A stretch of 41,434 nt of DNA from assembly GCA_030622635.1 (NCBI GenBank), contig JAUXFX010000005.1, positions 1 through 41,434 of the forward strand, read 5' to 3'. The stretch comes from Bacteroidota bacterium (lineage in GTDB: Bacteria; Bacteroidota; Bacteroidia; Bacteroidales; JADFUO01). The translations under genes were made by a program, and so were the position numbers. Of this stretch, positions 1 through 8,956 are shown one piece after another (position 1 is the stretch's first letter; each line of letters opens with the position of its first letter). The notes under the pieces are model-generated. The model was not told the origin of the DNA and made no database searches. It worked only from the letters and a program-made list of their open reading frames with translations.

Positions 1-282
1 ATCGTTCCGATGTTCATGAATATAATCGAAACTACAATTCTCAGGCAGTACGAAACGTTCCCTTTTCATTTTACGCTGTATCAGCTGCTCATCATCACCA
101 TACTTTTTTTTATACTCTTCATAAGTATCTTTCCATATATCACTCAGGTATTTAATGAACATAAATACCAGTATGTAATTCTTATACTCCGATGAATCAA
201 AAGCACCGCGGAAGGTATCGCATGCTTCCCAGAGGGTTTTGTTGATTTGTTCTTGTGTTGGTCGTTTGTTGTTATTTTCCAT
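1..282 (-). CDS. hsdM: Type I restriction-modification methyltransferase subunit M, N-terminal part (cut by window edge)
   Basis: Reading the minus strand from ATG at 282-280, 94 codons stay open to the window edge. The translation opens MENNNKRPTQEQINKTLWEA and continues with CDTFRG, SSEYKN and FIKYLSD, which is the helical N-terminal domain of HsdM N6-adenine methyltransferases. The catalytic domain (NPPF motif) lies outside the window. The gene starts 17 bp after the stop of the specificity gene upstream on the same strand, so the two are probably co-transcribed. HsdM binds S-adenosylmethionine and, with HsdS, methylates adenine in a bipartite site. Whether an hsdR follows cannot be seen. 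The family call is confident; completeness is unknown. Confidence 0.9.
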   Translation of the reverse strand, partial: MENNNKRPTQEQINKTLWEACDTFRGAFDSSEYKNYILVFMFIKYLSDIWKDTYEEYKKKYGDDEQLIQRKMKRERFVLPENCSFDYIHEHRND

Positions 283-299
283 TTTATTCTTTTTGTTTT

Positions 300-893
300 T
301 TAGTTACCATGATTTTTAGTTATTAAATTTGACAAAATTGAATTAATTAAAACAGTGCGTTTATCCTTGATTTTATCAAGAATTGTCTCTTCTTTCTTTG
401 ACAATCTATAGAGGTCAGCAATTGTGTGTTGAATTTCTAGTGGAGGTATGATGATCTCCAAGTTATTCAAAGCTGCTTTGTTAACGTTAGGGATATATGA
501 TCCAGCCCGATTACTTTCAATAAAAGCCTGTGCTTTGGGGCTATTGATATACCAACACAAATATGAGGGAAGTGTAAAGTCTACATTAGTCCTCAAAACA
601 AAAAATGCTGATGCTGCAATAGCCGGTTTATATTGTTCATCATAGTATACCGCAAAATTGTTAGCACCTTTTGCCATGAATAAAATATCGCCTTTGTGTA
701 AAATGTGTTTTTTGTTAATCTTTCCACTATATAATTTATGAGGTTCATCAATAATACCTGTCCGATCATCAGAAATATTACGCATCTGAATAACATAAGT
801 ATTTCCTTTAGGATTATTTTGTATTTTTGTCCTAAAGGAATACCCACTGTTGATATTGGCGATGTCTTTTAATTTGTATCTTTGATAATCCAT
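300..893 (-). CDS. hsdS: Type I restriction-modification specificity subunit S, half-length (single TRD)
   Basis: The 197-residue product has one target-recognition domain (about residues 5-165: YKLKDIANINSGYSFR near the start, then GDILFMAKG, and the closing IPPLEIQHTIADLY motif). A helical conserved region (about 165-192) follows. Classical HsdS is about 400 residues with two TRDs, so this is a natural half subunit. Half-S proteins are known to act as homodimers recognising palindromic bipartite sites, which is inferred here. No stop-interrupted second half is visible: after its stop there are 17 bp and then hsdM. S-before-M order is less usual. The ATG at 893 is preceded by a TAGGAG-like ribosome site and a good Bacteroidota promoter (923-954). 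Confidence 0.88.
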   Translation of the reverse strand: MDYQRYKLKDIANINSGYSFRTKIQNNPKGNTYVIQMRNISDDRTGIIDEPHKLYSGKINKKHILHKGDILFMAKGANNFAVYYDEQYKPAIAASAFFVLRTNVDFTLPSYLCWYINSPKAQAFIESNRAGSYIPNVNKAALNNLEIIIPPLEIQHTIADLYRLSKKEETILDKIKDKRTVLINSILSNLITKNHGN

Positions 894-922
894 AAAAATA
901 AACTCCTAATGACTTTGCTGCA

Positions 923-954
923 CAAAGATACAAAATAAAAGTATATTTATCAAA
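923..954 (-). promoter_or_regulatory. Bacteroidota-type promoter of hsdS-hsdM
   Basis: On the minus strand TTTG (954-951) is followed after 20 bp by TATCTTTG (930-923). This matches the phylum consensus of TTTG at -33 and TAnnTTTG at -7. Transcription would start about 25 bp before the hsdS ATG, and the leader carries TAGGAG. Confidence 0.7.
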
Positions 955-1125
955 TATATTCCAACATAATTTATAGGATGTAATTTTAATCGAATTTTCT
1001 TGAAGGGACTAATAATCACTACTACAGATGGCTACAGCCAATTTCTATGGGTGGAAAAGTTATTAACAATTGAGCTTTGATAAAACACTTTGTGCTTATT
1101 AATGCATTATTTAAAATTACCATTT

Positions 1126-1158
1126 AAACCTGACAGGTTTTCAAAACCTGTCAGGTTT
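1126..1158. repeat. Perfect 15-bp inverted repeat, terminator-like
   Basis: AAACCTGACAGGTTT (1126-1140) and its exact reverse complement (1144-1158) are separated by three bases. Each arm is itself almost palindromic. It lies 66 bp beyond the stop of the HDAC-family gene on the minus strand and could end its transcript. The CCTGACAGG core looks like a dispersed Bacteroidota intergenic repeat, which is inferred rather than checked. Confidence 0.65.
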
Positions 1159-1223
1159 GGTAATGCCTATTGGTTCCATTTTCTGCATATTTCTTTTTCG
1201 TTTCATCATTAAAATTTTCCTTC

Positions 1224-2108
1224 TTACCCCAACGACATATTTTGATCATATTTGATTTTTGGTGGCAATGCTCCTTTATTTACACCTTCAATAAAAAGGT
1301 CAATACATTTTCTGATATCCGGATGGTATCCGCCTTCCAGAACTGCAAAAATATTTTTAAATGAACGCCTGAGTTTAAGTCCGCATTTAAAATATGTGTC
1401 AAGAGAATATTTCAAACCAAGAATATTATCTTTATAATATCCATCAAAGCCGGCAGAAACACCAACTACATCAGGTTTAAAATCCCTTGCCTTTACAATT
1501 GCATCATCCATAGCTGCAAAAAATTCCTTATCACCGCTACCGGCTACTAATGGATAATTAATTGTAAATCCTGTTCCTTCTCCGGTTCCTGTTTCTTCCG
1601 GCATTCCTGTGAATGGATATGCATAAAGCTGATGCATTGAACAATACAGCACTTTATTGGAATCATAAAAAATTGATTGGGTGCCATTGCCATGATGTCC
1701 GTCAAAATCCAGAATAAAGACTTTTTTGCCTTCGTTAACAAGCTTTTGGGTGGCAATGGCAATATTATTGAAAAGACAAAATCCGGCAGCTCTTTCTCTT
1801 CCCGCATGATGACCTGGCGGGCGAATCACAGCAAAATCGTTTTGTTCGGATGCCATAATGCTCAACCCGACAGCAGTGCATGCTGCTTCATAAGATGCAG
1901 GATTCAGTTCTATTTCGGCAACAATATCTCCGTGTTTACATGCATCTTTTATTGCCTGTATGTATTTTTCGTCATGTACCAGTGAAAAATATTTTTCGCC
2001 CTCAGCTTCAATATCTTTCTGGTCTGAAAAATCGCTTATACGATATGCTCCTTCAGCATAACTATCAACATTATGCAGGAGGAATTTTTTATTAAAAAGA
2101 ATTTTCAT
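1224..2108 (-). CDS. Histone deacetylase family / acetylpolyamine amidohydrolase-like Zn hydrolase
   Basis: The 294-residue arginase/deacetylase-fold protein has a complete active site. RPPGHH (96-101) provides the tandem histidines. DFDGHHGNG (134-142) provides Zn ligands Asp136 and His138. SAGFDG supplies the third Zn ligand, Asp222. LEGGY carries the catalytic Tyr261. Bacterial relatives remove acetyl groups from polyamines or other small amines, or from lysines (AcuC type); the substrate cannot be read from sequence. No signal peptide is seen, so it should be cytoplasmic. It stands alone between two intergenic palindromes. The length is at the short end for the family (about 300-350), but all motifs are present, so it looks functional. 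Confidence 0.9.
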   Translation of the reverse strand: MKILFNKKFLLHNVDSYAEGAYRISDFSDQKDIEAEGEKYFSLVHDEKYIQAIKDACKHGDIVAEIELNPASYEAACTAVGLSIMASEQNDFAVIRPPGHHAGRERAAGFCLFNNIAIATQKLVNEGKKVFILDFDGHHGNGTQSIFYDSNKVLYCSMHQLYAYPFTGMPEETGTGEGTGFTINYPLVAGSGDKEFFAAMDDAIVKARDFKPDVVGVSAGFDGYYKDNILGLKYSLDTYFKCGLKLRRSFKNIFAVLEGGYHPDIRKCIDLFIEGVNKGALPPKIKYDQNMSLG

Positions 2109-2148
2109 CTGTTTATATTTGTAAAAAATAATTTTATCCCAGTGTGAG

Positions 2149-2168
2149 CCGACGGGTTAACCCGTCGG
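2149..2168. repeat. Perfect 20-bp palindrome
   Basis: CCGACGGGTTAACCCGTCGG reads the same on both strands. It lies 41 bp upstream of the HDAC-family start and 124 bp upstream of the nSTAND gene, in the divergent gap. It could be a dispersed repeat, a transcript hairpin or an operator. There is no T-run to make it a clear terminator. Confidence 0.7.
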
Positions 2169-2291
2169 TTTCATATTATGTATTTATACAAAGTTAAAAA
2201 AAATCATTAAATCAAATTTTTATTTAAATTTGGATTTTATAAATTAGTTATAAAAAATAATATATATTTACTGTTTATTTAACAGCTTAAA

Positions 2292-5200
2292 ATGGCAAAA
2301 TCAAACATTCACATCAATCCTTTTCCCGGAATACGAAGCTATGAAATACATGAAGATGATTTATTCTTTGGCAGAGAATTGCAGGTTAAAGAACTGATTT
2401 TAAGGTTAAATAAAACCCGTTTTCTGGCAATTGTCGGTTCATCAGGATGTGGTAAGTCATCATTGATAAGAGCAGGTTTAGTTCCAACTCTTTTAAAAAA
2501 AAAAATTTATAAAAGTAAAACTAAATGGAACCTTTGTGTTTTTAAGCCCGGTGACGACCCTATCGGTAATATGGCTGTTGCACTTGCCCAAACAGATGAA
2601 TCGGATAAAACTCCGGCAAATATAAATTCATCTGAAAAGGAAAAAATCGAAAAAGTTCTAAAATCAGGAGAGGATGGTTTAACAAAAGTTATTCTGGAAC
2701 AGACTAAAAACACCAATAGCAAATACCTTATTGTTATTGACCAGTTTGAGGAGTTGTTCAGATTTAAAAAAACCAGAACGAGTTTTCATTCAATAATTGA
2801 AGCAACAGATTTTGTAAATCTTATTCTGAATACAATAAATAATAAAGAAATTCCGGCATATATCGTATTATCCATGCGCACGGATTTTTTGGATGATTGT
2901 ACTGAATACAGAGGATTAACCGAAACAATTAATCAGGGTTATTATTTGGTTCCCCGAATGAATACGGATGAAATAGAATCGGCAATAACCGGACCTGTAA
3001 AAGTATGTGGAGCTGAAATTTCTAAGCAACTTGTCAGGCAATTAATAGATGATGTAGGTGATGATCCTGACCAGCTTCCTATACTTCAACATGCTTTAAT
3101 GAGAACGTGGGATTACTGGAAAATTAATCGTATTGGAAACAAACCGATTGATATTAGCGATTATAAAGCTATAGGAACAATGAAAGAAGCCCTTTCGTTC
3201 CATCTTGAAGAAATATATAATGAACTAAAAGATCCACAAAGCAAGCATATTGCAGAAAAGCTTTTTAAAGCATTAACTGATTTCGGCGAAAACAATAAGG
3301 GAACACGCAGGCCAACTCAATTAAGCGAAATATGTATCCTTGCCGATGCTAAAGAAAAAAAAGTCATTAAAGTGATTGATAGTTTCAGGGAAACCGGAAG
3401 AGCGTTTTTAATGCCTCCTTATGATGTAGCTTTAAATGCTGATTCAACAGTTGATATTTCGCATGAAAGCATTATGAGGGTTTGGGTGCGTTTAAGAATA
3501 TGGGTTGAGGAAGAAAGCCGGTCAGCTCAGCTTTATCTTCGCCTGTCAAAATCGGCTGAACTGTTTCAGGAAGGAAAATCGGGTTTGTGGGTAAACCCCG
3601 AACTACAACTTGCTTTAAAATGGAGAGAACAAAATAAACCCAATGCAACATGGGCTATACGTTATGATCCTGCATTTGACAGGGCTATTAATTTTTTGGA
3701 TTATAGTAATAAGGAATTTGAACTGGAAATTGCAAGAAAAGAAAATCAACAAAAAAGAAATCTAAAACGAGCCAAAAACTTTGCAATAATACTCGGGGTA
3801 GCTTCCATTATTTCAATATTGTTCCTTATTATTTCGTTGAACCTGAGATTTAAGGCAGAAGCCAGCAAAAAAAAGGCAATTGAAAAAGAAAAAATCGCAA
3901 TTTTTGAAACCAAAAGAGCAGAGGAGCAGCGTAAAGAAGCAATTATGCAAAAAAAGATTTCGGAGCAGCAACAGCAAATTGCCGAACAGCAAAAGATTAT
4001 CACAGAGGAGCAAAAACAATATGCTGTAAAACAACAAGTTATTGCCGAACAACAACGAAAAAAAGCAGTTATACAGAAAAAGAAGGCTGATGAGGCAACC
4101 AATGAAGCTATTAATGCAAGAGATGAAGCGGAAACTCAACGGAAAGAAGCAGTAAATCAAAAGCAAATTGCGGATAAGGAAAAAATAAAAGCCGAAAATT
4201 CTGAAAAAAATACTAAACGCTTACGTCTGCTGGCTATAGCAAGATCAATGGCTATTCAATCAGCAAAAATTCAAAAAACAACTAAAAGCGATCTACCCGC
4301 TTTATTGGCATTGCAGGCATATAAATTTAATAAAGAAAATCAAGGGATAAAAAACGACCCTGATATATATAATGCTTTAGCCAATATAGCCGATCCGAAA
4401 ATAATTTTCAGGGAACATGAAGATGGTGTAAGGTCGGTTGCCGTTGCCGAAAACATAAATAAATTATTTTCATGCAGTGATGATGGTACTGTTAAAATTT
4501 GGGATATTAATAAACCTGAGCAAAAACCGGAAATACTAAACTCAGGTTCTTATGGAAAAAACGGTTTCAGATGTTTAGCCATCAGTCCCAATGAAAATAC
4601 TCTTGCAGCCGGCACTTTTAATGGAAATATTTTGTATTGGAATATTAAACAAAATAATCCCGCTCTAAGAACCCTTGATAATCATACTTCAATAGTGAAT
4701 AAAATTTGTTTTATTGATAATAATACACTTGTTTCGGTAAGTTCGGATAGAACCCTGAGATTGTGGCATCTTGATCAAAATGATGATCCTTCAATAGTTA
4801 TGAAAAAATTCAATTCAAAAATAATATCCCTAAGTTATTGTCAGCAAACAAAACAGTTAGCTTGTGGTTGTGAAAATGGTGAAATCAATCTTTTTAACCT
4901 TGAAAATCATAATGAAGCTCCCATACAAATTCAGTCGGCCGGTAATCCGGTTTTGTCATTAGCTTTCAGTAGTGATGGTAAAATTCTTGCGAGTGGTAAT
5001 ATTAAAGGTATAATAAATTTATGGAAGTTAGATGATAAAAATTCCAAACCTGTAGAGTTGATAGGACATGTTTCAAGAGTTAATGAACTTGAATTCAGCC
5101 CTAATGGGAAAACTTTAGGTTCATGCAGTTACGATGGAACCATTAGGATTTGGAATTTTAATAATTCAGAAGAACAACCCATAGTTATTGATGATAATGA

Positions 5201-5411
5201 TTCATGGGTGTATGATATTACTTTTACTCCCGATGGAAACAGGCTTGTATCAGCAGGGGCTGATAAGACTGTAAGAGTATTTATTATTAAACCGGATATA
5301 CTTACAAATAATATTTATGATAAAATTTCAAGGAATATTTTGCCGGATGAATGGAATAAATACATTGGTTCGGATATTGAATATGAAAAAACAGTTCCGG
5401 ATATACCATGA
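2292..5411 (+). CDS. nSTAND ATPase with transmembrane helix, coiled coil and seven-bladed WD40 propeller
   Basis: The 1039-residue protein begins with NPFPGIRSYE and LFFGRE, the entry motif of novel-STAND NTPases. Walker A is GSSGCGKSS (49-57) and Walker B is LIVIDQFEE (146-154). The NTPase and winged-helix region runs to about 430. A hydrophobic segment at about 498-520 is a probable transmembrane helix. A Gln/Lys/Glu-rich coiled coil (about 520-640) follows, and then seven WD-type repeats (about 703-1005, with KIWD, LYWN, RLWH, NLWK and RIWN ends). The C-terminal tail with DEWNKYIG resembles other STAND-WD40 proteins. STAND proteins are ATP-driven scaffolds that oligomerise on sensing a ligand. 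Here a membrane-anchored sensor is likely. A defence role is possible because a type I RM system lies nearby, but the head position in a signalling and receptor run suggests envelope signalling. Confidence 0.87.
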   Translation: MAKSNIHINPFPGIRSYEIHEDDLFFGRELQVKELILRLNKTRFLAIVGSSGCGKSSLIRAGLVPTLLKKKIYKSKTKWNLCVFKPGDDPIGNMAVALAQTDESDKTPANINSSEKEKIEKVLKSGEDGLTKVILEQTKNTNSKYLIVIDQFEELFRFKKTRTSFHSIIEATDFVNLILNTINNKEIPAYIVLSMRTDFLDDCTEYRGLTETINQGYYLVPRMNTDEIESAITGPVKVCGAEISKQLVRQLIDDVGDDPDQLPILQHALMRTWDYWKINRIGNKPIDISDYKAIGTMKEALSFHLEEIYNELKDPQSKHIAEKLFKALTDFGENNKGTRRPTQLSEICILADAKEKKVIKVIDSFRETGRAFLMPPYDVALNADSTVDISHESIMRVWVRLRIWVEEESRSAQLYLRLSKSAELFQEGKSGLWVNPELQLALKWREQNKPNATWAIRYDPAFDRAINFLDYSNKEFELEIARKENQQKRNLKRAKNFAIILGVASIISILFLIISLNLRFKAEASKKKAIEKEKIAIFETKRAEEQRKEAIMQKKISEQQQQIAEQQKIITEEQKQYAVKQQVIAEQQRKKAVIQKKKADEATNEAINARDEAETQRKEAVNQKQIADKEKIKAENSEKNTKRLRLLAIARSMAIQSAKIQKTTKSDLPALLALQAYKFNKENQGIKNDPDIYNALANIADPKIIFREHEDGVRSVAVAENINKLFSCSDDGTVKIWDINKPEQKPEILNSGSYGKNGFRCLAISPNENTLAAGTFNGNILYWNIKQNNPALRTLDNHTSIVNKICFIDNNTLVSVSSDRTLRLWHLDQNDDPSIVMKKFNSKIISLSYCQQTKQLACGCENGEINLFNLENHNEAPIQIQSAGNPVLSLAFSSDGKILASGNIKGIINLWKLDDKNSKPVELIGHVSRVNELEFSPNGKTLGSCSYDGTIRIWNFNNSEEQPIVIDDNDSWVYDITFTPDGNRLVSAGADKTVRVFIIKPDILTNNIYDKISRNILPDEWNKYIGSDIEYEKTVPDIP

Positions 5412-5467
5412 TTAAAATAAGTTTAAGCTTATTGACTTGAACTAAATAATAAAAATAATTGTCTTTT

Positions 5468-8062
5468 ATGCACTTGAAAAAAAATAAATTAATTAAATAT
5501 CAACTATTTGTATTTCTTTTTATAAGTAGTTTTCTTTTTCCGGAAATTACAATAGCACAGGAAGTATGTGGAGAAGTAGCTTTAAATGAAGCCAGAAAAA
5601 ATTATGAAACAGGCAATTTTAATAAAGTCATTTTATTGCTTAAACCTTGTATAAAAAAAGAATTCAATGATAAACAAAAGATACAGGCATACAGGATATT
5701 ATCGGAAACTTATATTGCTTTGGATTCACTTTTAAGTGCTTATGATGCTGCTTTTTCATTAATTAACATAAATCCGAATTTTGAACCCAACTTGTTTGAC
5801 CCTCCCAAATTTATTAAAATGATCAATGAAATAAAAAAGATAGGGGCTGTTCAGCAGGTTACTTCGGTTTCAAAAAAGTCTGAAAATTTACTGGAAGCAC
5901 CTGCAACAATTATTTTAATTACGCGTGAAGAAATTGACAGAAGAGGTTATGTTGATCTTGTACAATTGCTCAAGGATATTCCCGGATTTGATATTTCAAT
6001 GTTTTTCGGACCTGAGTATGCCAATATTTACCAAAGGGGATTCAGGCAGAATAACACTGAAAAAACCCTGATACTTATTGATGGAATTGAAGATAATGAT
6101 CTTTGGACAAACTGGGCTTATATCTCGCGTCAATACTCAATTACAAATATTGAAAGAGTGGAAGTGATTTATGGACCTGCATCAACCATGTATGGTCCAA
6201 ATGCTTTTGCAGGTGTGATAAACATAATTACAAAAGGGCCAAAAGATATAATTAAAGAAGGAAAAAATTTTGGTATTAGTGCCCAGTCAGGTTATGGGTC
6301 GTATAATTCTAAATATCTTGATTTAACTCTTGCAGCCGGAAAAAATAATATATCTTTTTCTTTAACAGGACGAATTTTCTATTCCGACGAGATGGATATT
6401 TCAAGCCAGCCCGTATTTGATTTTGATGCTTCTGCTTATGATACTGTTAATTATTTTAATCATCTTAATATAAATCAAGATGCAAAGAAATATGTTGAAG
6501 ATAACAACTTGCCATGGTCAAGCCCTTATTATGCAATAAATGCTGATACTTCAAAAATTACTCTAACTCCCGAAGGTTCTGAACTTGCCCGGAATCTTGA
6601 TAAATCAGGTTATGATATGGTTGTTGATGGCGAAGCTGTTGGTTTTTCAAATAAAACTAAAGCCTGGTACCTGAATGGAAAATTTAATATCGGTGATTTT
6701 TCGCTGGGTTTTCAAACATGGAAAAAAAACGAAGGTGGACTTACACAATTTACCGATGCTTATGCAACAGGAATAACTGCCTGGAGTCCGTTTCTTTCGT
6801 TTATCTATGCTAAATATGAAAAACAAATAAATGATAAGATTGATTTCTCAAGTTTAATTTCTTATAGAATACATCAGGTTGATGAATCAACAAGATTGGT
6901 AGCTGTATCAAATTATGCACGAGGTAACTGGGGAATAAAAGATTTGGTAGAAAAAAGAGAACCTGTATGGAATCAAATTTATCTTTATGAAATGTCAAAA
7001 CAATTGCGTACTGAAATAAAAGTTTTATATCGGCTAAGCTCCCGTTTTGATATTATTACAGGTATCGAACTAAGGAACAGTCAGTTGCAAGGTAATTATC
7101 TTGTAGATGTTAATGGGCAATATCCCCAGGATTCGGGAGTGTTCAGCGGGCCGGCTGAAGGTGGAAATCAATTTAATATTTTTGATTTGGGTTTCTATTC
7201 ACAGGCTACTTACAGTGTTTTAAATAATTTGAAATTTACTCTTGGTGCAAGATTAGATTATAATAGAATCAGGACTAACGGAGGTTTTGGTACTGAAATC
7301 AGTCCGAGGATTGCGATAGTTTATGCCCCGAAAAAGTTTATTTTTAAAGCAATCTATTCAAGAGGCATACAAAATGTTTCTAACTGGACCAAGTTCTCAA
7401 CAGCAGGTAATCGTATTCCAAATCCAAAGCTTGGAACCGAAACCATACAAAATCTTGAGGTTGCCGGATCATGGAATATTAATGAATTTTTCTTTGCAGA
7501 TATTGTATTATATAATTCCAGAATAAAAGATGTGGTGGGTAAAAGACCTTATCCGAAAAATCCAGAATATGTGCAAAATGCTAATATTGGTGAGTTTAAT
7601 ATAATCGGATTACAATCAAATATTACTTATAAATCAAAAACTTTTTCAGCTTATCTGAATTATACTTTTACCGATCCCAAACAAATTGTTGACGAAACAG
7701 GTGAAATTGATAACAGGGTAGGAGACATTGCAAGCCATCAAATTAATGCCGGGCTGAATAAACTATTTTTTAAAAAGTTTAATTTTAACTTGAGGATGAA
7801 TTATATAGGCGAGAGAAAAACAGGACCCGGAACCACAGTTCCTTTGAATGATTTTACTTTTCCTTCGGTTATTATTTTCAATACTACATTAGGTTATCAA
7901 AATATTGTACAGGGATTAACTTTACAGCTAATTTGTAATAACCTGTTTAATGAAAAATATTATGATCCAGGTGTTAAACTTGCTGACGGATATACAAATC
8001 CATCAAGATTTTTGCAAAGGGACAGGAATTTTATGATTAGAATACTTTATGATATAAACTAA
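5468..8062 (+). CDS. TonB-dependent outer-membrane receptor with TPR-like N-terminal extension
   Basis: The 864-residue protein starts at ATG 5468; an in-frame TTG at 5459 would only add three residues before the Lys-rich signal peptide (MHLKKNKL, hydrophobic stretch, cut near ITIAQ). About residues 30-120 look like a small TPR-type helical region. The plug domain follows (about 127-245: APATIILITREEIDRRGY, LLKDIPG, LILIDGIED, IERVEVIYGPAS, FAGVINIITK), then a beta-barrel. There is no carboxypeptidase-like extension and no SusD-type lipoprotein nearby, so it is not a SusC polysaccharide porin. The ligand is unknown. It starts 56 bp after the nSTAND gene and is followed 10 bp later by the formyltransferase-fold gene. 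Confidence 0.9.
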   Translation: MHLKKNKLIKYQLFVFLFISSFLFPEITIAQEVCGEVALNEARKNYETGNFNKVILLLKPCIKKEFNDKQKIQAYRILSETYIALDSLLSAYDAAFSLININPNFEPNLFDPPKFIKMINEIKKIGAVQQVTSVSKKSENLLEAPATIILITREEIDRRGYVDLVQLLKDIPGFDISMFFGPEYANIYQRGFRQNNTEKTLILIDGIEDNDLWTNWAYISRQYSITNIERVEVIYGPASTMYGPNAFAGVINIITKGPKDIIKEGKNFGISAQSGYGSYNSKYLDLTLAAGKNNISFSLTGRIFYSDEMDISSQPVFDFDASAYDTVNYFNHLNINQDAKKYVEDNNLPWSSPYYAINADTSKITLTPEGSELARNLDKSGYDMVVDGEAVGFSNKTKAWYLNGKFNIGDFSLGFQTWKKNEGGLTQFTDAYATGITAWSPFLSFIYAKYEKQINDKIDFSSLISYRIHQVDESTRLVAVSNYARGNWGIKDLVEKREPVWNQIYLYEMSKQLRTEIKVLYRLSSRFDIITGIELRNSQLQGNYLVDVNGQYPQDSGVFSGPAEGGNQFNIFDLGFYSQATYSVLNNLKFTLGARLDYNRIRTNGGFGTEISPRIAIVYAPKKFIFKAIYSRGIQNVSNWTKFSTAGNRIPNPKLGTETIQNLEVAGSWNINEFFFADIVLYNSRIKDVVGKRPYPKNPEYVQNANIGEFNIIGLQSNITYKSKTFSAYLNYTFTDPKQIVDETGEIDNRVGDIASHQINAGLNKLFFKKFNFNLRMNYIGERKTGPGTTVPLNDFTFPSVIIFNTTLGYQNIVQGLTLQLICNNLFNEKYYDPGVKLADGYTNPSRFLQRDRNFMIRILYDIN

Positions 8063-8072
8063 AATTATCATT

Positions 8073-8864
8073 ATGTCGGGTAATAAGGAATTTCAAAATA
8101 TTAAAGTAAAAACCATCAAAGATATTAAGTCTCAATGGGGCGGATTGATTATTCCTGACAAATCTGTAAACCCTGAAAAAAACGATAAAGGATTAAGAGT
8201 TTTGGGATTTGGAAGTACATACCCCGGCTACCTCATTATTGAAGCATTAAAAAGATTTGAAAAGAAATATCCTGAAAAAATTAATATTGTTGGGTTTGCA
8301 ACTGATGATGCAACAAATCCCAAAGCAAAAATTTCTGTAAAAAAACGAATTTGGCGTCTGTATTCTGAAAAAGAAAAAAATGAGCTTGTGAATAAAGTGA
8401 AATATTCTGCACTTTCGTTTGGAATACCTTGCTACACAGGCGAAGTTAAAAATGAATTTTTTAGAGAATTATTAAAAGAATGGAATCCCGAATTGATTAT
8501 TGTTTGTGGTCTGGGGCAAAAATTAGATAAAACGATTTTAAATTATCCGGGTTTTGGAATATATAATAACCACCCTTCCGATTTAAGAAAATTTGTCGGA
8601 ACCGGGGCAAAACCTTATGAAGGAACTATGGAACAAGGTGATACGGAAACCAGACTGACTATTCATCATGTTTCGGAAGAAATTGATAAGGGTAGGATAG
8701 TTGGTATGTCGCCTCCCATAAATATTTTAGCGGAAAACGGAAATTATCCTGAAGACATAAGAAAATTACATGATAAAGTAACTTCCGTTTGCGGTTGGAT
8801 GGCATTGGATATTATAAATGAAGCTTTAAAAAGAAAAACAGCAAGGGCAAATTTCTCCGATTAA
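8073..8864 (+). CDS. Formyltransferase-fold enzyme (Formyl_trans_N family)
   Basis: The 263-residue protein has the catalytic triad of 10-formyl-tetrahydrofolate-dependent transferases: Asn165 and His167 in YNNHPSD, and Asp205 in EEIDKGRIVG. An N-terminal Rossmann-like start (LRVLGFGSTYPG, about 41-52) is visible. It lacks the C-terminal OB domain of methionyl-tRNA formyltransferase and is not a close purN. It may formylate a sugar nucleotide, amino acid or other amine, as do WbtJ- or VioF-like enzymes; the substrate is unknown. The gene sits 10 bp behind the receptor gene, suggesting co-translation and a shared task, such as processing a compound the receptor imports or modifying an envelope component. 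Confidence 0.78.
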   Translation: MSGNKEFQNIKVKTIKDIKSQWGGLIIPDKSVNPEKNDKGLRVLGFGSTYPGYLIIEALKRFEKKYPEKINIVGFATDDATNPKAKISVKKRIWRLYSEKEKNELVNKVKYSALSFGIPCYTGEVKNEFFRELLKEWNPELIIVCGLGQKLDKTILNYPGFGIYNNHPSDLRKFVGTGAKPYEGTMEQGDTETRLTIHHVSEEIDKGRIVGMSPPINILAENGNYPEDIRKLHDKVTSVCGWMALDIINEALKRKTARANFSD

Positions 8865-8871
8865 TTCTCTT

Positions 8872-8901
8872 GACTTTGAGAGTGGTTTTCCACGGGAAGT
8901 C
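8872..8901. repeat. Interrupted inverted repeat between formyltransferase and transporter genes
   Basis: GACTT (8872-8876) pairs with AAGTC (8897-8901) and GTGG (8882-8885) with CCAC (8890-8893) around a TTTT loop. It may be a weak RNA hairpin. No T-run follows, so termination is doubtful. Confidence 0.35.
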
Positions 8902-8956
8902 AGGGATAAGTTGATGGAACCTGTTTTTGAAAACTCACAAAAAAGATTTTTTATTG

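Larger units (their letters stand above)
894..1223. other. Intergenic region between the HDAC-family gene and hsdS
   Basis: The only structures seen are the hsdS promoter (923-954) and a perfect inverted repeat at 1126-1158. No open frame with coding character was found in the rest. Confidence 0.6.

Noticed and set aside
10-195. 61-codon plus-strand frame at the left edge
   Set aside because: It lies antisense to hsdM, whose N-terminal domain is clearly recognisable on the minus strand.
3746-4166. Long minus-strand frames rich in Cys, Phe, Leu and Ser opposite the nSTAND gene
   Set aside because: Antisense shadow of the Gln/Lys/Glu coiled coil; composition follows from the sense strand.
2292-5411. 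Reading the nSTAND gene firmly as an antiviral defence gene
   Set aside because: STAND proteins include defence members and an RM system is near, but no effector domain (nuclease, protease, TIR) is fused and the downstream genes are envelope and signalling genes.
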